Assembly (NCBI GenBank): GCA_037042185.1
Contig: JAXQJY010000031.1
Coordinates: 2,356,001 to 2,420,000, forward strand
DNA: 64,000 nt
From: Sordariomycetes sp. S80-01Y
Lineage: Eukaryota > Ascomycota > Sordariomycetes
Direction: 5' to 3'
Part shown: one piece after another, positions 13,501 to 26,275 of the stretch
Position numbering within the stretch: the stretch's first letter is position 1
Layout of the letters: each line of letters begins with the position of its first letter
Notes under the pieces: model-generated
Databases searched by the model: none
The model's input: only the letters and a program-made list of their open reading frames with translations
Told to the model about the DNA's origin: nothing
Translations under genes and position numbers: made by a program

Positions 13501-15425
13501 CTTGGGTGCATGCGCACATACCCGAAGGCCCATCAGAGTACCGTCGCCAAAATCCCCGACGGGCTCTCTTTCGAGGCAGCAGCTTCCATCATCGGACCTG
13601 GCATCACGGCTTACTACGCCCTCCTGGAGGTGGCGCGCCTGAAACGGGGCGACAAGATCCTCATCCACTCGGCTTCAGGTAGCACAGGTCAGCTCGCCAT
13701 ATGGGTGGCCAAGATGAAGGGTGCCGAGGTGTTCGCGACGGTGGGTTTCGACGAGAAGAAGCAGCTCTTGATTGACACGTTCGGAATTCCGGCGGACCAC
13801 ATCTTCTACAGTCGCAACACGTCGTTCGCGGAGGGCATCATGCGGGTGACGAAAGGCTACGGCGTTGATGTTGTCCTCAACTCCCTCTCCGGAGATGGCC
13901 TCCGCGCCTCGTGGGAGTGTGTCGCTCCGTTCGGCCGGTTCATTGAGATTGGTAAGGCGGACATCACCGGTAACTCGTCACTGCCAATGTCTAGCTTTGC
14001 GAAGAACGTCATGTTCGCGGCTGTCGACCTGCATCATGTCATGGAGACTGATAATGAGCTGACATCGCAGCTGCTGGGGGGCGTCATGGATCTCGCGGCC
14101 AGGGATGAGATTCGGTACCCGCAGCCACTGCACGCGTACTCGGTATCAGATGTCGAGTCAGCTTTTCGTTTCCTCCAGAGCGGGAGGAACACGGGCCGCA
14201 TAGTCATCAGCGTTACTCCAGGGGACGTGGTCCCGGTAGGCGACCCCTTTTTCGTACGAGACGAACCAGCTGACCCGTGCTTTAGCAACGCGTCCTCGAG
14301 AGGAAGACTTGGTGCTTCGATCCCAATGCCACATACGTGGTAGCAGGTGGTCTCGGAGGCATAGGCAGAGCTATCGTCCGATGGATGATAGATAGAGGCG
14401 CGAGGCACCTCCTTCTGCCTTCGCGATCGGGTGCTGCCTCCAAGGCCGCAACAGAGCTCGTAGCCGCGTTTGCGGCCAAAGGCGTCGACATTATGACGCC
14501 CAAGTGCGACGTCTCCTGCCCCGAGTCCCTGAAGGCGGCCCTCGCCATGGACATGCCACCCATCAAAGGCTGCATCAACGCCGCCATGGTCCTCCAAGAT
14601 GCAGTCTTCGACAACATGACGCACGCCCAGTGGGAACTCACCATCAAGAGTAAAGTGCACTCTGCGTCGAACCTCAACGAACTGCTACCGAAGGACCTTG
14701 ACTTCTTCGTGCTTCTTTCGTCGCTGGGCGGTATCTACGGCAACGTGGCTCAGTCCAACTACGCCGCCAGCTGTTCGTACCAGGATGCCATAGCGCGGCA
14801 CCGCGTCTCCCAGGGCCAGAAGGCCGTCGCTTTCGACATAGGATGGATGCGCAACGTCGGTGTCATTGCCGAGAACAAGTCGTACCAGGATCGACGCAAA
14901 ACCGCGGCGGACATGCAGCAGATCGACGACACCGAGCTGCTCGCGTTGCTCAGCATGTACTGCGACCCTGAGCTTCCCCTTCTATCCCCAGCCAAGAGTC
15001 AACTCTTCATCGGTCTCATCACGCCTGCGGACTTCTTGGTCCGCGGTGAAGAGCCCGCAGAGCTGACCAACCGTCCTCTCTTCGCGCCCTTCTCGAGAAT
15101 CGCCGGTGCGTCCCAGGCCGCCTCGGGTCGGTCGGTCGACGCGTCCACTCTCTTCAAGCAAGCCGCCGAGTCTGACGAGAAGGCTGAGATTGTCGTCAAA
15201 GCTCTGGGGGCGAAGCTGGCGCGTGCCATGTCCATCTCCGCGGACGATGTTGAGCCCAGCAAGAGGCTGTCGCACTACGGCGTGGACTCGTTGATGGCTG
15301 TTGAGCTGAGGAACTGGATGAACAAGGACTTTGGGGCCAACGTGGCCGTCTTCGACATCATGGGCGGTACGACAATCTCGGCGATTGCGGATCTCGTGGT
15401 TGAAAGAAGCAGCGTCGGCAAGTAA
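7546..15425 (+). CDS. Highly reducing polyketide synthase, 2,527 aa, KS-AT-DH-MT-ER-KR-ACP
   Basis: Iterative type I PKS. Seven exons inferred: 7546-7722, 7771-7915, 7972-8674, 8726-8796, 8845-9675, 9719-14235 and 14286-15425 (7,584 nt, in frame throughout). Domains and key residues: KS with DTACSSS (Cys176); AT with GHSSGE (Ser686); DH with a HxxxGxxxxP motif at His1006 and the partner Asp1195 in HPAILDG; C-methyltransferase with LEVGAGTGG at about 1461-1469; ER with the nucleotide-binding HSASGSTGQ at about 1959; KR with GGLGGIGR at 2169 and Tyr2307 in [14 protein letters not shown] with GVDSL (phosphopantetheine Ser2483). All catalytic motifs look intact, so a methylated, highly reduced chain is expected. 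There is no thioesterase or reductase at the C-terminus; the neighbouring FSH hydrolase is the natural release candidate. Product unknown. Confidence 0.96.
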
Positions 15426-15808
15426 ATGTGCATAGCAGGGTGACGTGAGCAGTTGCTGGTGGGATAATGAATGTATGAAGTTGTCAAATTTAAAACTGAC
15501 GATTAGATAAATGTAGTACCGCGCAGCATTGTCGACATGAATTCAGTCACATTTGACAAGTTGAAGGATAGTGAGCTAAGCTCGCGATTATAGTGAATAA
15601 ACATCGCAGTTGTGAGGAACAGTGTTTCGGGAGGTAGTAAAAATTCAATTTCAAAGGCTCTGTGGCCTCGCTAGAGGTCCAGGTATATCCTCCAAACGCC
15701 GTGCTCCAAGCTATAATGATAAAAGGGTCCTATTTTCCCAACGCCAAGCCGTGTCGTCGTACATGCATATCATCACATCTTAGGTTTCAGCTGCGACCGA
15801 CCATTGAG
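15426..15808. other. Convergent 3' flanks of HR-PKS and mannitol-1-phosphate dehydrogenase
   Basis: About 380 bp, AT-richer than the neighbouring coding sequence. No gene is recognised. It marks the likely right edge of the biosynthetic cluster, since primary-metabolism genes follow. Confidence 0.55.
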
Positions 15809-16987
15809 TCAGTCCTCGCGGCTGTCGTCCTGCACACGCTTGACCACCTGGACGAGCTGGGGGTGGATCTTGTCCGACGACTGGATGCCGCAGACCTTGG
15901 AGACGACGTCCTCAGGGCCGTTCTCAGACATGATCTTAGCGAGCTCCTTGGACTCCTCGTCCTCCTCGACGTTTTGGAAGCGGAAGGTCATCTCGATGGC
16001 GTCCAGCAGGTACTTGATGGACTCGCCGTTCTCAGCAAGCTCGGCGGCGGGACCGACGAAGCGCTCCTTGCGAGACAGCTTGCGGAGGGGGGCGCGGCCA
16101 ACACGCTCAACGGCATCCTCCAAGTGGGGGTTGCCAATGCGCTTGATGATCTTGTCGACGTAGGCGGCCTGGGCGGCCTCGTCAATGCCGTGCTTGGAGA
16201 CGATGAGGTTCTTGGTCTCCTCGAGAGCGCCCCTAACCTCGGCCATGATCTGCTTGTCCTGAAGAGCATCGTAGACGGTGCGCTTGCGACGGTTGTAGCC
16301 GTGGTAGGCGGCGGTGGCGTGACCAGTGTTGACGGTGTACAGCTTGCGCTCAATGAAGGGAGCCAGGTCGCTGACCCAGTTGATGCCCTCGATCTCAGGG
16401 GTGTCAATGTCCTCGAAGGGAGTCTTGTCGACAACCCACTCGAAGAACTTCTCTAGCTTGACGTCGAGACCAGCATCGGCGTCCTGAGCGGGCACGATAC
16501 GGTCGATCGCCGAGTTGGCGTAGCGAGCACGGAGGCTGTGGGACTCGAGGCGTTCAGGCGGTGTGTTCTTCGCATCCTTGATGAACTCGGCGAGGGTGTC
16601 GGTGGCGCCGATGGCGTTCTCGCAGGCAATGACGTGGAGGGGGTTCTCGTCGGAGCGCTTGTCGATGCCCTGGGCGATGACGGGAGCGATGAACTTGAGA
16701 ATGTTGGGGCCGACAGAGCAGGTGACGACGTCAGCGGTGCGGATCTCTTCGACGAGGTCGTCCTTGTGTGTGTTGGAGTTGATGGCGCGGTAGTTGGTGA
16801 TGGTGTTCTCGGTGGTGCCCTCAGCGCCGACCTCGATCACCTTGTACGAGGGGGTGTCGTTGATGAGGTTGATGAGGGAGTCGTTGACGTCGGCAAAGAC
16901 GACCTCGTAGCCCGAGTTGTGGAGGAAGCAGGCGACGAAGCCACGGCCGATGTTGCCGGCGCCGAAATGAACAGCCTTCTTGCCCAT
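15809..16987 (-). CDS. mpdA: Mannitol-1-phosphate 5-dehydrogenase, 392 aa
   Basis: Cytosolic NAD(H)-dependent enzyme that interconverts fructose-6-phosphate and mannitol-1-phosphate, the entry step of fungal mannitol synthesis. Single exon. The dinucleotide-binding motif starts at residue 6 ([11 protein letters not shown]), and the C-terminal mannitol dehydrogenase domain includes the [17 protein letters not shown] segment with the catalytic-helix Lys and the His-containing loop. The reading frame continues 36 codons upstream to 17095, but the Met at 16987 was chosen because it begins exactly at the family N-terminus (MGKKAVHFG). Length 392 aa matches the family. Codon use is strongly biased, which suggests high expression. 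The glucose-6-phosphate isomerase that supplies its substrate is the next gene upstream on the same strand. Confidence 0.96.
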   Translation of the reverse strand: MGKKAVHFGAGNIGRGFVACFLHNSGYEVVFADVNDSLINLINDTPSYKVIEVGAEGTTENTITNYRAINSNTHKDDLVEEIRTADVVTCSVGPNILKFIAPVIAQGIDKRSDENPLHVIACENAIGATDTLAEFIKDAKNTPPERLESHSLRARYANSAIDRIVPAQDADAGLDVKLEKFFEWVVDKTPFEDIDTPEIEGINWVSDLAPFIERKLYTVNTGHATAAYHGYNRRKRTVYDALQDKQIMAEVRGALEETKNLIVSKHGIDEAAQAAYVDKIIKRIGNPHLEDAVERVGRAPLRKLSRKERFVGPAAELAENGESIKYLLDAIEMTFRFQNVEEDEESKELAKIMSENGPEDVVSKVCGIQSSDKIHPQLVQVVKRVQDDSRED

Positions 16988-19649
16988 GATGACGGTGGTA
17001 GTGGTTGTGTGTAAGTTGGGTGGTTGATGTAAGAGGGTGGAGTTGAAGACGAAACGGTAGGATGGAGTGATGTGCGGAAGGTTGAGGTTGTTCACGAGAG
17101 TTGGATAGTATGGGAGGAGGGTCAGGTCAGAAGATGATGGAGGGGGGATGAAGCCTTTAAGTATTGCGTCGTCTTATCTCACGGACGGCTGAGGCTGCGG
17201 CAAGAGCGACTCAGGCTGGGAATGCCGTCGATGTCACACTTGAGCAACTCACGGCAGGAATCGACTCGGAATCGAAACGGTGGGGCTCCTCTGGGGCGCT
17301 GCTACCGTAACAGCGACATCATCACCTCAGGGCAGCGTCATCGCCCTCTTCTTACTGAAGCCCGGCTGCCCCGCCAAGCCCAATGCAGACGCGCGCATTT
17401 GTCGTCTCGGATGCAGGCGATGCGGCCACCGTATTGGACGCCAACGGGCCGCCCCTCTTCCAGCGCTACTACTCGTACTGTACGACTGTCAGACAGAGCA
17501 GCAAGTGCACAGCAAACGAAGGTCGTCCGGCCACCAAGATAGATTCTTCCAGCCGAGAAAGATGCCATCGCCTTCCGAGGAAGAGCATGGCAAGCTGCTA
17601 TCCGGTGCCACGACTGGCGACAAGCGCATCTCGATGTTGCTGCCCCTGACGGTTCCCCTGTGGATCGCACCGTGATGGTGGGCTGCTCGGCGGCTGATAC
17701 GTCGGGCCTGTGACACCGTCTCGTGCAAGCACATGCTGCTGGTGGCCCCTTCCTGCCTTGCCTGCCCCGCGCTGAACGTTACCAGTGGCCGTTTCGTGCA
17801 AGTGCCCCTCCGGTCCCTCTTTCCCTGGAAAACCGATCACGCCATGACATCAGAGCTCAGTAAGTCGGCGTCTTTTTTCATCTCAACACCACGATCCCAT
17901 CTCACGATACCTCGACGTTTACCATGCTCAGCCTATTCCCCTTCCATCCCATGCCGAGCAGACAAAATCTTCATCTTCCTCATCTGGCTCCTCGGCCCGC
18001 CCAGCGCTTGCAACCTCGCACGTCCGCCCCACTCGTCTCTTCCGTGACGATAAAAAGCCGCGATGGTGCCACACAGCCCATGGTTTGGCACAGCGCAGCG
18101 TAGAGAGACCCTGCGGGGCCCCCATTTTGCCGCCTCCTATTGGCTGCTGCCGGGTCCGTATCGTGAGTGAGGCTTTGCAGCGTCGATATCTGCGCGCCTT
18201 GCGCGTCCTGGCAGTGGCGATGACCGAGATTCGAGATTCCCGCCGGGCTCAGCAAGGGCCTCGCAGTAAATTGTTGCATGCCGCCGTGATACTGCCGCTT
18301 ATTTTACCCCTTGGTTGACCTGCGTCCTCGGGCGCATGCGGTAGCATGTGCGTTTCGAGTCGCCGCGTTTGCCGCGTTAAATCCAGCTTCGCACCGCACG
18401 TTCACACTGACCCTTTCCCCGTGGATTCCCCAGCCTGTCACTGCAGGGTCTTTTTGCTTGTTTCCTGCGGCCTTGTCCCGTGTAAATCGGGATAACTAGC
18501 GGCCTCACTGCGGGAGAACAAGATCCGTCGCCCGCAACCTCGAGATAACTCGGGAAATGGGACAGAGACTCCGGGATCACGGACATCGAGAACTTCTGCC
18601 TCAATGGCCAAGACGTCGGAGCACGATTAGCCTTCGATCCGTCGCCTTCACGATGCTTGCTGCTGCAAAACCAAGAGTCGAGACCGTCTGATCGACTCCC
18701 AACGAGCTCACCGTCCGCAACGGATTACCCGATGCGGCACACCGTTCCCGCTGACTCAACCAACAGGCGCGCCGGACGGACTTCCGGACGACCTCCACCG
18801 AGGAGGGCGCCCAGCACCTGAGTCAGACGCTTCCCACGCTCGGTGAGGTCACCGATGATGTCGACGTGCCTTGCAAAATCTCGCTATGCTAAGATCCAGA
18901 TCTTGGATCGATGGTTCGCAGACTTGAGGGGGGCACTTGAACCCCACCAGATCGCTACCGTGGCTGTGATCATCGTGAAAAAGTCACGATGGCTCGAGAG
19001 GTGTCTGTGACGTCGACCTACACGTGTTGAGGCCTGCTGTCTCGGATGGGCCTTTCCAATAACGTTATGTGACCTTTCGAACAGAGGCCACCAAGAGAAG
19101 AGGCCAGAGCTTCAACAACGAAGGATCAGTAGCTACTCAGGAGCCTTGAAAATCTACGATAATTAATTCAACCCCTCCAAACCCAAATGCAAATTGACTC
19201 GAACCCGCCTACGTCATTCCGCATGGCTACCGTTTTCCCCATCTTGGTTCCTGATGATCCCTTACCACGAGGCTACCCGGCATCTGGAGAAGTACCGCTT
19301 TGACAGCTCCAGCATGGTGCTTTAGAATGCCATGCCGGCAGCTGGATGCTCACGAAGGGCCAATCAATGGCTGCCGTGTTTCGATAAACTTCCTATCCTG
19401 GCACGCAACGGTTCCCTCACGTCGGGCTGGGTCTGGGGTCCGGATGTTGGAGCTTGCGTAGCGCCGTCCACAACGATTGGCGCCTTGGGTCTACCTCAAT
19501 ACGGGAGAGGGGTCGGTCCTGCGACGATGATCATTCTGTGTATTGCTTGGCTATCGATGGTGGCTGTTGCTCTCCGGGTTGCCCGTCTTGTTCCTCCGCT
19601 GCTAGATATACTACGCCTACCCACCAAACCGCCCTCCTTTTTCTCAACC
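16988..19649. other. Long intergenic region (2.66 kb) upstream of mannitol-1-phosphate dehydrogenase
   Basis: No convincing gene on either strand; all ORFs are short and featureless. The pentamer CCCCT/AGGGG (stress-response-element core) occurs at 17141-17145, 17452-17456, 17643-17647, 17655-17659, 17746-17750, 17805-17809 and 18307-18311. The region is GC-rich, so part of this is expected by chance. It may hold an extended promoter, 5' leader or unseen noncoding RNA. Confidence 0.5.
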
Positions 19650-22308
<2,659 letters not shown>

Positions 22309-24379
22309 TTACCTGTTGTCTTGGATGCTGCTCGCGAACGAAGGATCCTTGACACTGCCTCCCGCGTCCCCTAGGCCGGCGATCGGCCTGTTGTAGCTGA
22401 ACCCCTGGAACTGGTTCTGCATCGTCTGCGAGAGCATCGGGCCCTCGACGTACGAGTCAGCGGGCGCCTCAGAGGTGAACTCGGGGTCAAAGTTGGCCGT
22501 GTCAAGAGCGTCAGCCTGCATCGTGGTGAGCCAAAGGTACATTCCGTGCCGGGTTGGAGGGGGGTCGCCCGTTACTTACCACGCTGGGCTTGAAGTTCGG
22601 TTCGTATTTGCGCTGCAGCAGCTTGCGCCAATCGATGGCGTGGAAGAAGGGGTGCGCCTTGATCTCGGCCGACCCGTTGGCTCCCAGACGCTGCTCGGGG
22701 TCGCGGTTGAGCAACTTGGTCAGCAAATCCTTGGCTGCCGGCGGTACCACGTCGGAAAAGTGCAGCGGTTCTGAGAGAATCTTGCGGTACATCTCGTTGG
22801 TGTTCTCGTCGTAGAACGGCGGCAGCCCCGTCAACATCTCGTAGAGCAGCACACCCAGCGTCCACCAGTCGACCGTCTTGTTGTAGCCCCGGCCCATCAG
22901 CAGCTCCGGCGCCAGGTACTCGGGGGTGCCGCAGAAGGTGTTGGTTCGATCCTCGTCCTTCATGTCCAGCTTGCAGAGACCAAAGTCACACAGCGCAATG
23001 TGGCCCTGGTAGTCCAGCAGGATGTTCTCGGGCTTCAGATCACGGTAGATGACGCTGAAGCCGTGCAGGCACTCGAGTGCGCACAGCAGCTCTGCCGTGT
23101 AGAACCGCGAGCGGTTAACGTCGAAACGGTGCTCCTTTTGCAGGTGGTGGAACAGCTCTCCTCCGTTGACAAACGCCAGCACAAAGTACAGCTTCTCGGG
23201 CGATTGGAAGCTGAACTTGAGAGGCACGATGAAGGGGTTGTTGATCTGGGCCAGGACAGACCGCTCGGCCAGCGTGTGCGCGACTTCAGACCGTGAGATG
23301 ATGTGTGCCTTGCGGATCGTCTTGAGGGCGTAAATCCGGTTCGTGTCCTTTTTGCGTACTTGCATGACCTTGCCAAAGCTGCCCTTGCCCACGACTTTGA
23401 GCAGCTCAAAGTCCTCGATCTTGAGCTTGCCCGCCCGGGTCTCCACGTACTCGACGCCGACCTTGATCTTTCCCGATCCGTACTGCACGTCCACCCATTC
23501 CACTCCGCTGTGCCCCTCGCCCTGCTGCTGCCACTCGTTGGTCGCCTTCTCGCGGTCCTTCTTGCTGGTCTTGTCGTCGAACGTCTGGCGCTCCTCGAAT
23601 CGGGGGTTGATGCGCGCCACGCCCAGGAAAATATCTTGACTACGACCCGAGCCGGGAGGCGCGTTGGGGTTACGCATGTATAGGTGGATGACGAGCTCCG
23701 TGACTCTCGACACATCGAACTTGTACTGCGTGTTGCCGCCTGCCCACAGCGGGTTTTCCGGGTTCCCGTCTACCGAGTTCACAAATACCTGCACCTTGTC
23801 GAAGTCGAGCAGCGCATAAGGCATGTACTTGCCCGAGATGCGTCCGTGGTTTGTGGGGATGCCGGAGAAACCGCCTGCGGAGGAGTGCGGGCGATGTGAG
23901 CCGTTCATGAACGAGCCGGCAGCTCGTTGCGAAGAGTCCGGCCGTACCGAGCCTTGGCCATGCAGGGCGCCACCGGAGGACACCGAGCCTTGATGTGTCG
24001 AGGCGAATGCATTGCGATGCTGTTCGGGCAGGGAGAGGCCGGAGCCTTCGTGGAGGGTAACGACGAGGATACCTGGTTTCGGTGGTTTGACGACGGGCGC
24101 CTGTGTCATTGCCTCGGAGGCGGCTATCTTGTCAGCATGCAAATCATCAGCCATCAGAGGAAGCCGTACCGATAGCGCTCTCATGTGTGGGTGTCGTGGC
24201 CTCGGTGCTGGTCTTGCCTTCCTTTTCCTTATCGCCTGTGATGGTCGATGTTGAGGGCGACCGGGAAAAGGCACTCAAGGGGCCCAAATGGGTCTCCTTG
24301 AGCTCTGCATCTGTCAGCTTTGAAAGGAACCACCATGCCTATAGGCTCTCTTACTCTTGGTGAGTTTCCACGACATCAT
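22309..24379 (-). CDS. sch9: SCH9-type AGC serine/threonine protein kinase, 638 aa
   Basis: Nutrient- and TORC1-linked AGC kinase, orthologue class of yeast Sch9, controlling growth, stress resistance and lifespan in fungi. Four exons inferred: 24379-24355 (25 nt), 24310-24170, 24123-22580 and 22515-22309 (1,917 nt). The first splice gives an MSWKLTK-type N-terminus followed by ELKETHLGPLSAF. A C2-like region spans about residues 70-300 (ILVVTLHEGSGLSLP onward). The kinase domain has GKGSFGKV, the ATP-anchoring ALK, YRDLKPEN, DFG, and the activation loop TNTFCGTPEYLAPE. The AGC tail ends with a turn-motif region and the hydrophobic motif FQGFSY, the class of site phosphorylated by TORC1. An alternative start at 24274 would read through intron 2 and was rejected. 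Confidence 0.94.
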
Positions 24380-26275
24380 TCCAGATCGATCGCGGCGGTT
24401 GCGATGCTAGTGTCGATGCTCGGCTTCTTGGTGGGAGAGGCGGAGAGGAGTTGGAGACGAGGGCTTCGGATGGGGAGGCACAACGCAGCGAGCAGCCGCC
24501 CGTTGTCGCTGTACGGAGATTTCGAGGCTGCAGTAGGATCAGGGATTGATAAAGAGGTGAGAGGCAGTGAGATCGAAGTGTTCGGTCGCCTGTTCTGCCC
24601 GGATGGTGCTCGCAGATGGTGGTGCTCTGCTGGGGTCGGATTCGTAAGGAGGCGTCGCGCTTGTGGTTGGCCAGCCGTAGCAACCCCGCAGTCGAGTATC
24701 AATACTCAGTCAGCAACAGCAACAAGGAGGCTGCAAGCGAGGAATTGGCGGTAAAAGAGAGATGTGAGGAGAGAAGCGAGATTTGGATCAGGGATGTGAA
24801 TTTGGTTACTGCCCAGCCAAATGCTCCAGGATGCCAATCTCGGGCTGTGACAGCTCAGGCGCGATGATGAAATGAGGCCGGGTCCCTTCCACCGCCAAAT
24901 TTAGGGGACGTTCTTAGGGGCATTGGGGACCCGGGAGGCCTAAAGCCAATCCTCTGGCTCCCGTCCTCAACCCAACCGATAAGGATAAGAGCTGCGCACT
25001 GTGGCCAGAGGCAAAGAAGCGAGCCCCACAATCATGGGCAGTGTTGAGGCGCAAGCCTTATGAAAGTCAATCACGGGGTCGCGGCAAGCCCGAGAGAGGT
25101 ACAGCAATCAACCTGAAGGTCTCTCAATGTGTCACCATGGACCTCTAAAGCTTCGAAGCGATGTAGACGGCCGCTTGTGTTGTTGCTGAGATTGACCGCG
25201 GCTTGCCGGTCCAAAAGTGCGAATATTCCCCCGCACTGTTTCTGCCCCACATTGGCCCCTTACGGAGCAGTAACTCCAGACTGTTTGGGAAACTCTGACT
25301 CAAGTTACACGATACTGCCTGGGGAAGACAAGCTTTCCAGTCGGGTTTCGTTGGCGTGTCTTGGATAGAGCACGGGGAAATTAGGCCAGCTGTCTCTCGA
25401 ACTCACATTGGCAATCCCGCATGCCAGTCTGGCCTGTCGTAAGAGCTACCCTACGCCGCAGTCCACGACGCGGCAGCATGAAGACATGAAGGGCCTTTCC
25501 GAGAGCTTGGCTTCCTCAGAATGATAAGAGTGCGCGTGTTTGACCTGAGCAGCAGTTTGCAGTCTTCCGTGTTCCAAAAAGGTACTGCAGCTGAGTATCA
25601 GTAGCCTGACGTGGAGTTGTGAGCTTCTACGCATACTGATCATCGAATTGAGCACCCGTGATTTCGCGCCGCCATACCAGCAAAGACATAAATGTGTTCC
25701 CTCAAAAGCCTTTCACCCCCTCACGTTCGGGTGTATTATTTCTGGTGCAACTGTGCTTACCTGGAGACTGCCCGCCATATTGCTCGAGAAGCCTGGGTTG
25801 AAGCTGCACGTGACGAGGAGGCTCTGACACGGTGGCCGTTGAGCTGCAGCCAACCAGGACTCGCCTCGAGGTGGTGGGGCCAGGGGCGGCCTGGAATTCG
25901 ACATCACCAGCTCCAGCAGCCACGGTCAAGCAATTGAATGCTCCTAAGCTGCCTACACTTCCCTCGACGACGACATCAGGCACCTTGCTCCAGCGCACTG
26001 CTGTGGTGACTTTGTGTAGACTGCTTTTCCGGGCGCTCGTCTACCTACAATTGCCTGCTCGACCGGACTGGCGCCGACCGCCTCGACCCCCCCGTCCACC
26101 TTCTTGACCACGGGGACCATTCTTCGAATCGGCAGCCGACCTCCGCGCGCGCATCGAATCGCATTCGAAGCCACGAGTTGGAAATAGAAGGACAGTTCCT
26201 TCAATCAGCCCATCATGCGGCTGGACGTAAAGGTCCGCCACCCTCTCCTGAATCCCGCTACTGTCGTGCCCCGCC
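24380..26275. other. Intergenic region (1.9 kb) between divergent sch9 and sec27 genes
   Basis: No recognisable gene on either strand. It serves as divergent promoter space for the kinase and the coatomer gene. The kinase side probably includes a long 5' leader. I see no TATA-type element that can be placed with confidence. Confidence 0.5.

Noticed and set aside
7723-14285. Frame changes and stops inside the PKS that could suggest a pseudogene
   Set aside because: All six are resolved by ordinary GT-AG introns of 43-56 nt that restore PKS motifs across each junction.
15662-16456. Plus-strand 264-codon ORF opposite mannitol-1-phosphate dehydrogenase
   Set aside because: Antisense shadow with low-complexity composition.
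19190-19205. Sequence resembling a tRNA T-loop (CGGGTTCGAGTC on the minus strand)
   Set aside because: The flanking bases cannot form the T-stem and no A box or acceptor stem is present at the right spacing.
24274-24379. Alternative SCH9-type start at 24274 reading through to the C2 region
   Set aside because: It gives an Arg/Pro-rich stretch unlike the family, while the upstream two-intron path gives the expected MSWKLTK...ELKETHLGPL N-terminus.
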